In this document: one piece after another, positions 28,005-36,590 of the stretch | Layout of the letters: each line of letters opens with the position of its first letter | Position numbering within the stretch: the stretch's first letter is position 1 | DNA from: Halomonas llamarensis | GTDB lineage: Bacteria > Pseudomonadota > Gammaproteobacteria > Pseudomonadales > Halomonadaceae | Assembly (NCBI RefSeq): GCF_023555005.1 | Contig: NZ_JAMJPJ010000015.1 | Location: forward strand, 21,529-85,528 | Direction: 5' to 3' | DNA: 64,000 nucleotides | Translations under genes and position numbers: made by a program | The notes under the pieces: generated by a model | The model's database searches: none | Told to the model about the DNA's origin: nothing | What the model saw: the letters and a program-made list of their open reading frames with translations, nothing else

Positions 28005-28156
28005 ATATCTAACAGTCCATCTATGAGGTGACCTATCTGTTTTAATCAGTCGGCATTATAAACACCTGCGACTCAAAGAGTTGATTGGGGTAAAGCGTTT
28101 AACAGCCCGGTCGACTTGTCTCAGCACTCAATATCCACTATTGGTGGGAGCAGCTT

Positions 28157-29173
28157 ATGCTGATCAAAATTGCCAAACCGAGTGACTTGCACGAATCCGA
28201 TGTCACACCCGAATCTATCTATCTTTCCCGGCGGCGCTTTATGGGCGGCATGGCGGGCTTAGGTGCAGGACTTGCCCTTTCCGGCCACGCCCGCGCTAAC
28301 GCCGACTACTCAGACGTACCCGACGGCAATGCGCCAGCGTGGCTGAAAGAGAAAATCAGCGACACCCAATGGCGGGCCATCACCCCTAGCGACCCAGAAA
28401 AAGATAAAATCGCCCCCTTTGATGACGCCAGTGGCTACAACAACTTTTTCGAGTTCGGCACCGACAAAGGCGACCCTGCCCGCTATGCAGGCAGCCTGCA
28501 GACCGAGCCGTGGAGCGTGGTAGTGGATGGTGAGGTTAACAACGGAGGGCGTTTTGCCTTAGAGGACTTCGCCAAGCCTTCACAGTTTGAGGAGCGCATT
28601 TACCGCCTGCGCTGCGTAGAAGCCTGGTCGATGGTGATCCCCTGGCTGGGCATTCCGCTGGCGGAAATCATCAAGCGTGCCGACCCCACCAGCAAAGCCA
28701 AGTACGTGCGCTTTGAAACCCTGGTAGACCCCGAACAGATGCGCGGTCAGCGCTCCTCATTCTCGATCATCGACTGGCCCTACGTGGAAGGCTTGCGCCT
28801 GGACGAAGCCATGCACCCACTGACGATCATGGCCATGGGCATGTACGGCCGCGAACTCCCCAACCAAAATGGCGCCCCCCTACGGCTGGTAGTGCCCTGG
28901 AAATACGGTTTTAAAAGCATCAAGTCGATTGTGCGCATCTCACTGGTAGAAGAGCAGCCGATTAACTCCTGGCAGCAGATTGCCGCGGATGAGTACGGCT
29001 TTTATGCCAACGTTAACCCCAATGTGGACCACCCCCGCTGGAGCCAGGCCACCGAGCGGCGCTTACCTAACAGTCTATTCAGCACCAACACCATCGACAC
29101 TCGCATGTTTAACGGCTACGAAGATGAAGTCGCCGAGCTATATGCCGGCATGGACTTGAGGAAGCACTACTGA
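28157..29173 (+). CDS. msrP: Protein-methionine-sulfoxide reductase catalytic subunit MsrP
   Basis: 338-residue molybdopterin enzyme that repairs oxidised methionines in periplasmic proteins. A twin-arginine signal (SRRRFMGG at 24-31, then a hydrophobic stretch ending HARANA) directs export. The molybdenum-ligand cysteine is Cys153 in LRCVEAWSM. The GMYGRELPNQNGAPLRLVVPWKYG block is typical of the sulfite-oxidase fold. TGGTGGGAG precedes the ATG. The stop overlaps the msrQ start, and the pair follows hiuH under probable HprR control. Confidence 0.95.
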   Translation: MLIKIAKPSDLHESDVTPESIYLSRRRFMGGMAGLGAGLALSGHARANADYSDVPDGNAPAWLKEKISDTQWRAITPSDPEKDKIAPFDDASGYNNFFEFGTDKGDPARYAGSLQTEPWSVVVDGEVNNGGRFALEDFAKPSQFEERIYRLRCVEAWSMVIPWLGIPLAEIIKRADPTSKAKYVRFETLVDPEQMRGQRSSFSIIDWPYVEGLRLDEAMHPLTIMAMGMYGRELPNQNGAPLRLVVPWKYGFKSIKSIVRISLVEEQPINSWQQIAADEYGFYANVNPNVDHPRWSQATERRLPNSLFSTNTIDTRMFNGYEDEVAELYAGMDLRKHY

Positions 29174-29793
29174 TGGCAACGCAGCGCAAATGGTTAGTCT
29201 GGCGCGTGGCGGTGTTTCTGGCCGCACTAGCGCCGTTGGTATTCTGGAGTTGGCAGGTGGCGAACAACGCCGCCGGCCCGGAGCCAGGGCGCTACCTGTT
29301 GCTCAACATTGGCATTGGCGGGCTGTGGATGCTGCTGCTCACCCTCAGCCTGACGCCGCTGACCAAGCTCACCCGCTGGAAAGGCTTCGCGCTGATCCGG
29401 CGCCAGTTGGGGCTCTGGACGCTGGCCTACGCCACCCTGCATATGCTCAGTTACGCGCTATTCATCTTGGGGCTTAACTGGGCACTGCTGGGCAGCGAGA
29501 TCGTCAAGCGCCCCTACATTATCGTCGGCATGATCGCGCTGATCGGCCTGTCCGTACTCGGCGCCACATCCAACAAATGGTCGATGAAGCGCCTGGGTAA
29601 ACGCTGGAAGCCGCTGCACAAATTTTCCTACCTCATTTTAAGCTTGGTGCTGCTGCACTTTTTCTGGGTCGTACGCGCCGACATGAGCGAATGGGCCATG
29701 TACGCCGCTATTGCTGCGCTCATTATGGCTACCCGCCTGCCCCCTTTTGCTCGCTCCCTGCCTAAACTGCGTTATCGGTTGAGTCGTACTTAA
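29173..29793 (+). CDS. msrQ: Heme-binding membrane subunit MsrQ
   Basis: 206-residue inner-membrane cytochrome b-type protein with about six helices that passes quinone electrons to MsrP. Histidines of the ferric-reductase-like fold occur in YATLHMLSY, KPLHKFSY and LLHFFWVV. It starts in the ATG that overlaps the msrP stop (TGATGG). Length and position match E. coli YedZ. Confidence 0.93.
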   Translation: MATQRKWLVWRVAVFLAALAPLVFWSWQVANNAAGPEPGRYLLLNIGIGGLWMLLLTLSLTPLTKLTRWKGFALIRRQLGLWTLAYATLHMLSYALFILGLNWALLGSEIVKRPYIIVGMIALIGLSVLGATSNKWSMKRLGKRWKPLHKFSYLILSLVLLHFFWVVRADMSEWAMYAAIAALIMATRLPPFARSLPKLRYRLSRT

Positions 29794-29832
29794 CCCAATA
29801 GCAATTTTATAATAGCTGGTTCTTCTAACAAG

Positions 29833-30672
29833 TCAGTCCACCATCCACTCATTAAAAGTCCGCCGCTCGGTATCGGTTCCCTTGTGCGCATAGTAAACCA
29901 GCCGCAGGTGGCGCTCGTCATCCACGGTGAGCGTCGTGTGTTCAAACGCCACGGCACCAAGCGCTTCAAGATATAGATGACGCACTCCCTGACAGGGCGC
30001 GTTGACCTCCTGATTTTTCCACCATGCCTTAAACTCAGGCGACACTTTGGTTAACTCTTCGACCAGCCCATCGATAGCGGGATCCTCAGCCGCACGGGCA
30101 AAGTCGCGTTGGAAGCTGGATAGCATTTGGCAAACCTGCTCTTCCCAGGGTGATAACAGTAGGCGCATGGCAGGGTCGGTAAATAACAACCACAGCATAT
30201 TGCGGCGTTCCGGCACGTGAGCAGAGAAGTTGAACAGCTTATCGGCGGCGGCGTTCCAGGCCAGTACATCCCAGCGTAAGTTGAGGATATAAGCGGGCCG
30301 CGTGGGCAGGTCGTCCATCAATGTTTGCACCAGCGGCGGCACGCTACACCAGGTTTTACCTAGCTCAGAGGGTAGCCGCTGATGGGCAAGCAGGAACAGA
30401 TGGCGGCGTTCCGCCGCATCCAACTTGAGCGTCTTGGATAAGTTGTCCAGAAACGTCGCCGATACGCTAATATCTCGGCCCTGCTCCAACCAGGTATACC
30501 AAGTCAGCCCCACGCCCGCTAACGCGGCGACCTCTTCGCGCCTTAACCCAGGCGTGCGCCGTCGGCGACCACGTGGCAGCCCCACCTCTTCCGGCGCGAT
30601 TTTATCGCGATGCTTACGTAGAAATGCAGCCAAGTCTTCCCGCGTTCGAGTGAGCGTTCGGGGAACAGTCAT
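29833..30672 (-). CDS. XRE-type regulator with MmyB-like ligand-binding domain
   Basis: 279 residues. The N-terminal Cro/C1 helix-turn-helix contains RTPGLRREEVAALAGVGLTWYTWLEQ, the signature of this large family. From about residue 105 the MmyB-like PAS-type domain follows (YILNLRWDVLAWNAAADKLF, NMLWLLFTDP, the late HTTLTVDDERHLRLVYY). Such regulators usually repress or activate a neighbouring exporter or reductase gene. Here the divergent MFS gene at 30830 is the obvious target, with repeats in the spacer. Confidence 0.85.
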   Translation of the reverse strand: MTVPRTLTRTREDLAAFLRKHRDKIAPEEVGLPRGRRRRTPGLRREEVAALAGVGLTWYTWLEQGRDISVSATFLDNLSKTLKLDAAERRHLFLLAHQRLPSELGKTWCSVPPLVQTLMDDLPTRPAYILNLRWDVLAWNAAADKLFNFSAHVPERRNMLWLLFTDPAMRLLLSPWEEQVCQMLSSFQRDFARAAEDPAIDGLVEELTKVSPEFKAWWKNQEVNAPCQGVRHLYLEALGAVAFEHTTLTVDDERHLRLVYYAHKGTDTERRTFNEWMVD

Positions 30673-30689
30673 CTTGTTACCTTTACTAA

Positions 30690-30726
30690 CTTATCATTTT
30701 TAATAGCTTATCACTTTTAGTAATAG
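30690..30726. promoter_or_regulatory. Candidate operator between the MmyB-like regulator and MFS genes
   Basis: Two direct repeats, CTTATCATTTTTAATAG (30690-30706) and CTTATCACTTTTAGTAATAG (30707-30726), lie back to back just upstream of the regulator start. The spacer is AT-rich. Repeats at this place suggest autoregulation and control of the divergent transporter. Confidence 0.4.
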
Positions 30727-30829
30727 CATAAATGGTTAAATTGTACCCCTTTAAAACCCTCTCCAGAATAGCCTCTCGCTGACATAACTAGCGATGACCT
30801 ATCGATCCTTATCTAACCTGGAGAGTGTG

Positions 30830-31996
30830 ATGGCTGACCAATCTCGTTTATCGGTTTATTTAGTTGCCTTGGGTGCATTTGCGCTGGGGATGGCCTCTTA
30901 TGTCACCGCTGGGCTTATTCCACTTATCGGCGACGCTTTTAGTGTCTCTGCAGCCAAGGCCGCTCAATTAGTCACGGCGTTCACACTGGCCTATGGCTTA
31001 GGCTCGCCCGTCATCGTGGCACTACTGCCCGGCCATCATCAACGCTTGGGCTTACTGGTGGCGTTAGCGATTTTTATAGTGGCTAACATCGCCAGTGCGC
31101 TGGTCACCAGTTTTATATCCCTCGCTATATGGCGAGCTATCGCAGGCGTGGGCGCAGGGGTTTATCTTGCCATGGGCATTGCCGCCGCAGCCGCCATCAC
31201 GCCCGAAGTGCAGCGTGGTAAAGCGATTGCGATCATTATGGGCGGCATGGCGAGTGGAACGGTACTGGGGGTGCCTGTCAGCCTGCTGATGGCGGAACGC
31301 TTAGGTTGGGCGTCAGCCATGTGGCTAATCGCAGTACTCGGCTTCATCGCCTGCGCGGGGCTACAGCTTAAACTGTCTGCGCTTCCAGCCGCACCAACAC
31401 TGTCACTTGTCCGCAAACTGGCGATTTTGAAAAGCCCCCATGCCATGGGCATTCTGACAGTTTCTTTATTGGCGGCCATTGCCAGCTTAGGTATGTATAC
31501 CTTTATCGCCCCGTTAATGGCGGCCGCCGAGTCAGGTGCTGTTGAGTCGATCACCGGTTATTTGTGGGTGTGGGGAATTGGCGGTGTCGTAGGCAGCTTT
31601 CTGATTGGCCCATTGGTCGACAGATTTAACGGCCCGATAATGACCTTGGCGATTATGCTGCTGCTCTTTATCGCGCTGATCGCCCTACCTTTTTCGGCAT
31701 CTATTCATCCACTGCTGGCGTTACTGCCGATTGCGCTTTGGGGCGCCGTAGGCTGGGCGCTGCAAGTGCCGCAAAACAACGAGCTAGTTCGTATCCGCCA
31801 GGCCCATGGCGACGGCAATTTGGCGGTCGCGCTCAATGAATCAGCGCTCTATTTAGGCAGCGCGATGGGAGCGGCGGGCGGGGGTATTTTGCTTGCCATC
31901 CATCAGCCCATTTCGACATTAGCGGTGGGCGCAGGGGCAATCGCCGTAGTAGGGGCATCAGTACAGTTGGCGCTTGTGGTAAATGCCAAGCATTAA
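30830..31996 (+). CDS. MFS efflux transporter, DHA1/AraJ-like
   Basis: 388-residue transporter with twelve predicted helices. Motif A-like sequence is weak, but the helix-1 pattern ALGMASYVTAGLIPLIGDAFSVSAA and helix-4/5 GMASGTVLGVPVSLLMAERLGW are typical of the AraJ/YdhP/SotB drug-sugar exporter subgroup. I start at ATG 30830 behind CTGGAGAG; the ORF reads back to 30794. The substrate is unknown. It is divergent from the MmyB-like regulator. Confidence 0.82.
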   Translation: MADQSRLSVYLVALGAFALGMASYVTAGLIPLIGDAFSVSAAKAAQLVTAFTLAYGLGSPVIVALLPGHHQRLGLLVALAIFIVANIASALVTSFISLAIWRAIAGVGAGVYLAMGIAAAAAITPEVQRGKAIAIIMGGMASGTVLGVPVSLLMAERLGWASAMWLIAVLGFIACAGLQLKLSALPAAPTLSLVRKLAILKSPHAMGILTVSLLAAIASLGMYTFIAPLMAAAESGAVESITGYLWVWGIGGVVGSFLIGPLVDRFNGPIMTLAIMLLLFIALIALPFSASIHPLLALLPIALWGAVGWALQVPQNNELVRIRQAHGDGNLAVALNESALYLGSAMGAAGGGILLAIHQPISTLAVGAGAIAVVGASVQLALVVNAKH

Positions 31997-32051
31997 TGCC
32001 GCAGGTTATTAGCGAAGAGTACTCGGATACACGGCAGGCCTGATGCCACTC

Positions 32052-32087
32052 CACATTATTGCGTTTTATGATCTCATTTGCGTTCAT
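32052..32087 (-). pseudogene. Possible 5' remnant of an RsbQ-like alpha/beta hydrolase
   Basis: The 291-bp gap 31997-32287 has no intact gene. On the minus strand an ATG at 32087 with AAGGAGAG upstream begins MNANEIIKRNNV, like the start of RsbQ-type hydrolases (MN..IL.RNNV). The continuation WHQACRVSEYS does not follow the family and no catalytic motifs occur. It may be a decayed gene front; a chance match cannot be excluded. Confidence 0.25.
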
Positions 32088-32287
32088 CTGGCTCTCCTTG
32101 CCACACTTCCCACTTTCACGCACAGCTCGCACCAAGAAAATAACGCGATAGTAAGCTACCCTGCTAGTCGCAGGCTCTTGCGATGTTGCTTGTCTTTACG
32201 ATGGAAGCCTTGTTGCTGCAAGGTAAGCATGAGCGTCAACACATTAAAACGTAAGCAGTATAACCCCCTAATTAACTCGGAGCTTTT

Positions 32288-32713
32288 ATGACGATGACAA
32301 ATTCGGCAACCGCCCAATGGAAAGGTGGCCTGAAAGATGGTGAAGGCAGCATTTCTACCGCTAGTGGTACGCTAAACAATGTCGCCTACGATTTTCGTAA
32401 GCGCTTTGAAGGGGCTCAGGGAACCAATCCGGAAGAGCTCATTGGGGCCGCACACGCAAGCTGTTTCTCCATGGCGTTTTCGCTGGAGTTAGAAAAAGCC
32501 GGCCATAAGACGAGCAGCATCGACACCGAAGCTACCGTGACGCTGGACCCGGAAACGCTCTCCGTGACAGCAGTGCATCTGACTACCCGCGGCAACGTAC
32601 CGGGTGCCGATCAAGCTGCTTTCGAGAAGGCGGCCAATGATGCCAAGCAAAATTGCCCGATCTCAAAGCTATTGAATGCCGAAATCACGCTGGAAGCCGT
32701 TCTGGAAAATTGA
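32288..32713 (+). CDS. osmC: OsmC-family peroxiredoxin
   Basis: 141 residues, almost the length of E. coli OsmC, a thiol peroxidase for organic hydroperoxides induced by osmotic and stationary-phase stress. AQWKGGLKDGEGSIST, RFEGAQGTNPEELIGAAHASCFSMA (catalytic Cys in ASCFSM) and the second cysteine in NCPISKLL are all conserved. The start follows CTCGGAGC. A terminator follows. Confidence 0.94.
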   Translation: MTMTNSATAQWKGGLKDGEGSISTASGTLNNVAYDFRKRFEGAQGTNPEELIGAAHASCFSMAFSLELEKAGHKTSSIDTEATVTLDPETLSVTAVHLTTRGNVPGADQAAFEKAANDAKQNCPISKLLNAEITLEAVLEN

Positions 32714-32740
32714 TCGCCACGGTAACGTGAGCTGTATTTA

Positions 32741-32762
32741 GGCCGCTTCCGGGCGGCCTTTT
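32741..32762 (+). terminator. Intrinsic terminator of osmC
   Basis: GGCCGC and GCGGCC pair around TTCCGG, followed by TTTT, 27 nt after the osmC stop. Confidence 0.8.
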
Positions 32763-32766
32763 GCTG

Positions 32767-32988
32767 TCACTGCCTAACCAACCAGCCGCCTTTTTGGTGC
32801 TTCGTGAGATACTGGAGTTTGCTGGTAGCTCTGGCCGTGCTGATGCACTGACTCATCATATCGCCATAGAGGTGCTTATCGCGTAATGACGTTTGGAAAT
32901 ACCCTTCAAACGCTAGAAAGTATGCATCGCTACCGTTAATACAATATCGGGTTGATATTGTAAGGGTCTGACCGTCCTCGTCACTCAT
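32767..32988 (-). CDS. Hypothetical small protein
   Basis: 73 codons beginning MSDEDGQTLTISTRY on the minus strand, right after the osmC terminator. The composition looks protein-like (aromatic-rich centre AYFLAFEGYFQTSL, a DMMSQCIST helix) and no membrane segment is present. The ribosome site is weak (CAGAGA). I do not recognise it; real but uncharacterised is slightly favoured. Confidence 0.4.
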   Translation of the reverse strand: MSDEDGQTLTISTRYCINGSDAYFLAFEGYFQTSLRDKHLYGDMMSQCISTARATSKLQYLTKHQKGGWLVRQ

Positions 32989-33109
32989 TCTCTGTTGACT
33001 AAAACGGTTTAAAATAAATACAAAAAGCGAAAACTGTCACAAACTTTTAAGAACGTTTGTTCCATAATTACAATTTAATACGTCATTGCAATGCCATACG
33101 AGGAAACCC

Positions 33110-34207
33110 ATGAAGACAATAGACACGCGTAACACCCATCCACCTCTCTGGCCACGAGCATTAAAAACCGCCTTGATTGTCGGGCCACTGTTGACAGTCA
33201 TCAACCAATTCGATGCGCTTTGGCAGCTAAACGACTTCAGCCTTTGGCAATTCACTCTCACCATGCTGGTACCCTTCGGCGTTTCATGGCTTGGCGCCTC
33301 CGGTGCCAAACAGCACTTTAACCGCACCACCCACGGGCATGGCGAGCGCTTTGATCGTATCGCCGACCTCGCCGACACAATTCGACGTAATGCCCAAGCG
33401 GTAAATCAGGCTTCCCAGAAACGCCATGCGTTCGTTGAGCAGGTCCTCAATCACAGCCGCCAGGCCGGCAAAGATGCCGAACACCTGCAATCAACCGCTG
33501 AACAGAGTTGCATAACGCTACGTCAAGCCAATCACGACGCCGCCGACGTTAATTCGCGTATCCAACACGTCGCCGATGGCATGTCAGAAGGCCGCGCACT
33601 CACACAGCAGACGGCTTCTGCGGTCGATACGTTCAGCCAGCAGTTTAAAGATATTCAAGACATGGCCGCCAGCATTCAGCACATTGCCACGCAAACCAAT
33701 TTGCTCGCCGTTAACGCCCGTGTCGAGGCAGCTCGCGCCGGAGAAGCTGGGCGCGGGTTTGCCGTCGTAGCGATGGAGGTCAATAAATTGGCCGACAGCG
33801 CCGCCAAGGCCGCCGATGATATTCACCAGCGCCTGGAGACGCTGTCCAACACCACCATTAATGTGACGCAGAAAATGCAAGCATTACAAGGCCAAATCGA
33901 CACCCTCGAAGCTGAAAGCCATGCTGGCCAGCGCGGCGTGGCTACCGTAACGGCGGCGATTGATCATGCCACCGGCGCGGCCGATGAAGCCGCAGGCCAC
34001 GCGATGCATCAAGTAGAGACAACCCGCGGCGTCATCCGCGATTTAACGCAAGTGTTGGACGATACCCAACAAGCCATTGAGCGCTCGGCTAATAACCAAC
34101 AGCTTGCCTTTGACTTGCTCGGCCACGTGGCTAGCGACACCGTCATGTCCACACAAGAACCGGCGGCGGCGCTACCAACATCAGGTGGTCAGCATGGCAT
34201 GGCGTGA
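33110..34207 (+). CDS. Methyl-accepting chemotaxis protein with NrtS-like membrane domain
   Basis: 365 residues. The N-terminal part (about 17-64: [22 protein letters not shown], then [14 protein letters not shown]) forms two helices and resembles NrtS, a small nitrate/nitrite transporter unit. There is no periplasmic sensor and no HAMP domain. A long coiled coil leads to the MCP signalling hairpin at about 195-226 ([33 protein letters not shown]). It presumably signals to CheA/CheW. GAGGAAACCC precedes the ATG at 33110. It overlaps the EAL gene by 14 bp, so the two are coupled. The NrtS assignment is from pattern memory. Confidence 0.82.
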   Translation: MKTIDTRNTHPPLWPRALKTALIVGPLLTVINQFDALWQLNDFSLWQFTLTMLVPFGVSWLGASGAKQHFNRTTHGHGERFDRIADLADTIRRNAQAVNQASQKRHAFVEQVLNHSRQAGKDAEHLQSTAEQSCITLRQANHDAADVNSRIQHVADGMSEGRALTQQTASAVDTFSQQFKDIQDMAASIQHIATQTNLLAVNARVEAARAGEAGRGFAVVAMEVNKLADSAAKAADDIHQRLETLSNTTINVTQKMQALQGQIDTLEAESHAGQRGVATVTAAIDHATGAADEAAGHAMHQVETTRGVIRDLTQVLDDTQQAIERSANNQQLAFDLLGHVASDTVMSTQEPAAALPTSGGQHGMA

Positions 34208-35930
34208 TTGGTTTAATCTCTCCCGACACATGGTCAACTGCTCCCAAGCGTTGCAAAACGCGAACCGCCGGCTGCGCCAAGAAATCGTCGAGCGTCGTGA
34301 AGCCCAAGAGCGCGTCGCAAGCCTTGCCCGTTTTCCTGAAGAAAACCGCCAACCGGTAATGCGAATCAACCGTCGTGGCGAGCTATTGTACACCAACAGT
34401 GCCGCAAGAGTGCTGCTCAATCACTGGCGCTGCGATGCTCCAAGCGATAGCGAGCCCAAACAATTGTGCGTGCCAAAGGCGTGGCAAGCACGCATTGATA
34501 GCGCTTTAACAAGCGGCGAACTCGTGGAGGTAGAATATTATCTTGATCATCGTTGGTTATTATTAACGCTCACCCCGCTTCACGATGCGGACTACGTCAA
34601 CCTTTATGGCACCGATATTACTGACCGCAAAGCCTATGAACAGGCGCTAGAGCAACGTAACCGTTACGACGAACTCACTGGCCTAATCAATCGCCACGTG
34701 CTTAATGACCGTGTCGATCAGGCCTATCACACCGCCGCTAGCCAAAACGGCTTTGCGCTCGTCGTGTTGGATTTGGAAAATTTTCGCTTAGTGAATAGCT
34801 TATTGGGTCACCAAGGCGGGGATGAAGTGCTTACTGCGCTGGCACAACGCTTACGTCAGCAAGTGGATGTCACCGCCACCCCAGCACGTCTAGACGGCGA
34901 TACATTCGCGGTCCTCCTCCCCCTTACCACCTCACTCTCCCGCGTGACAGCAGATGTTGAACGCTGGCTGAGCGCCTTGGCTGAACCGTTTGAGATTGAT
35001 GGCGAACGTATCGAGTGCCAAATTGTTGCGGGCATCGCGTTAGGCCCGCAAGATGGCGAAGATGCCCGTGCACTTTTACGCCACGCGCAATTAGCGGCTC
35101 ATCGCGCGCGACAAACCCAGCAGCGTTATCACTTTTTCGTGCACGAGCTCAACACTCACCTACATCAACGCCATCAGCGCCTACAAGCCTTAAAAGACGC
35201 TATTCACAATGATAGGTTGGTAATGTTTTACCAGTTGCAGTTCGACGCCTATGGCGTGGCGGTCGGCGCGGAAGCCTTAATTCGCTGGCCACAGCCGGAT
35301 GGCAGTATGATACCGCCTGGGGATTTTATTCCACTGGCGGAAGAAAACGGCCTGATCGTGCCCATTGGTCGCTTAGCGCTGACACACGCTTGCGCTCAAG
35401 CGGCAAAGTGGCGACACAGCGGCCATCCACTGCGCGTTGCGGTCAACTTAGGCGCAGAGCATATCCACGACCCTGCGCTACCAGCATTGATTGAAGAGCT
35501 GTTAGCGCACTACCGCTTGCCCGCCAGCGACGTGGAAATTGAAGTCACCGAAAGCACACTTATGCACGATATCGCCCAAGGACGCGAGCAGTTACAGCGG
35601 TTACGCGCGCTGGGCATTGAGATTGCGTTGGACGACTTTGGTACCGGCCACACTTCGCTAGCGTACCTGCGCGATTTACCCGCACAGCGGCTAAAACTCG
35701 ACCGTGAGTTTGTCACCGATCTACCCCAAAAGCCCGATAACCAAGCAATCTGCCGCGCCGTGGTCACACTGGGACACGCCATGGGCATGGCCGTGTTAGC
35801 CGAAGGCGTAGAGAATGAAGACGAGTATGCACTGCTCAAAACCCTGGGGGTAGATGAGTTTCAAGGCTTTTTGCTGGCCCGTCCCACGCCGAGCCCGCAA
35901 GTGAGCGAGCGCCTCAAGGCATCAGCGTAA
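34194..35930 (+). CDS. PAS-GGDEF-EAL protein, probable c-di-GMP phosphodiesterase
   Basis: 578 residues. An N-terminal coiled coil leads to a PAS-like region (about 45-150: [21 protein letters not shown]). The GGDEF domain begins at [10 protein letters not shown], but its catalytic motif is LDGDTF instead of GGDEF, so cyclase activity is unlikely. The EAL domain keeps [30 protein letters not shown] and AEGVEN, the metal and substrate residues, so it should hydrolyse c-di-GMP. One motif (NLGAEH for NLS) deviates. Start ATG 34194 lies inside the chemoreceptor gene, suggesting joint control of motility and c-di-GMP. Confidence 0.88.
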   Translation: MAWRDWFNLSRHMVNCSQALQNANRRLRQEIVERREAQERVASLARFPEENRQPVMRINRRGELLYTNSAARVLLNHWRCDAPSDSEPKQLCVPKAWQARIDSALTSGELVEVEYYLDHRWLLLTLTPLHDADYVNLYGTDITDRKAYEQALEQRNRYDELTGLINRHVLNDRVDQAYHTAASQNGFALVVLDLENFRLVNSLLGHQGGDEVLTALAQRLRQQVDVTATPARLDGDTFAVLLPLTTSLSRVTADVERWLSALAEPFEIDGERIECQIVAGIALGPQDGEDARALLRHAQLAAHRARQTQQRYHFFVHELNTHLHQRHQRLQALKDAIHNDRLVMFYQLQFDAYGVAVGAEALIRWPQPDGSMIPPGDFIPLAEENGLIVPIGRLALTHACAQAAKWRHSGHPLRVAVNLGAEHIHDPALPALIEELLAHYRLPASDVEIEVTESTLMHDIAQGREQLQRLRALGIEIALDDFGTGHTSLAYLRDLPAQRLKLDREFVTDLPQKPDNQAICRAVVTLGHAMGMAVLAEGVENEDEYALLKTLGVDEFQGFLLARPTPSPQVSERLKASA

Positions 35931-35984
35931 AAAACGGTTACTTCCTAACCGCCCACTTAATTTCCTACTACAGGAGCATTTCTT

Positions 35985-36506
35985 ATGACACACCCTCTCT
36001 TACGCTTTTACAGCACCACGTACTTGTTAGCGACGCTTTTCGTTTTTAGCGTGTTGCTTACCTTACCACTCACCGTCAACGCGGATGAGCACGGCGACTG
36101 GCCACAGGAGGGCTGGGACGTTATCAAGACCGAAAAGGGCCACAGTGCGTTAGTAGAAGATCTTCGCGAGGCGGTTCTTAACACCGACATGTTCGTCGTT
36201 ACCGAAGCAAGCCCCACCGCCGCGGCGGCCAGGCGCGGTGAAACTATTCCTGGCAACCAAGTGATCGGTGTTTTTCGCAATGATTTTGCCGTGCGCATTA
36301 TCCGTCAAAGCGTACCCGCCATGATCGAAGCACCACTGCGTTTTTACGTGACCGAAAATCCTTCAGGCACTGCTACGCTATCATGGAAAACACCCAGCGC
36401 GGTGTTTGCCCCCTACGCGCAGAATAATGGTGGTGAACTTGCTCAGATTGCCAGCGAACTCGATGAGATTTTCGCGCGTATTGCCGATTTAGCAACGCAA
36501 CCGTAA
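35985..36506 (+). CDS. DUF302 family periplasmic protein
   Basis: 173 residues with an N-terminal signal peptide (hydrophobic 13-31, cleavage near VNADEH). The mature part follows the DUF302 pattern: an amphipathic helix (HSALVEDLREAVLN), a VVTEASPTAAAARRGETIPGNQVIGVFRND segment and paired strands ending PSAVFAPYA. Function of the family is unknown; a c-type cytochrome gene converges on it. A strong CAGGAGC site precedes the ATG. Confidence 0.8.
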   Translation: MTHPLLRFYSTTYLLATLFVFSVLLTLPLTVNADEHGDWPQEGWDVIKTEKGHSALVEDLREAVLNTDMFVVTEASPTAAAARRGETIPGNQVIGVFRNDFAVRIIRQSVPAMIEAPLRFYVTENPSGTATLSWKTPSAVFAPYAQNNGGELAQIASELDEIFARIADLATQP

Positions 36507-36511
36507 ATGAC

Positions 36512-36539
36512 GCGGGGCAGGTTTAAAGACCTGCCCCGC
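36512..36539. terminator. Hairpin between the convergent DUF302 and cytochrome genes
   Basis: Perfect 11-bp stem GCGGGGCAGGT/ACCTGCCCCGC with a TTAAAG loop. It lies 5 bp after the DUF302 stop and about 50 bp from the cytochrome stop, so it can end both transcripts, although no long U-run follows. Confidence 0.65.
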
Positions 36540-36590
36540 TGGTGTAAAGCGGCTTATATAAAACCACTTATGTAAAGCCCCGTTTAATAA

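Noticed and set aside
20131..30700. Genomic island with both attachment sites
   Set aside because: I found no second copy of the tRNA 3' end and no integrase, so island borders cannot be claimed.
32043..32291. 82-codon ORF between the MFS and osmC genes
   Set aside because: Composition is poor and it overlaps the osmC ribosome site; a hydrolase remnant on the other strand is slightly more likely.
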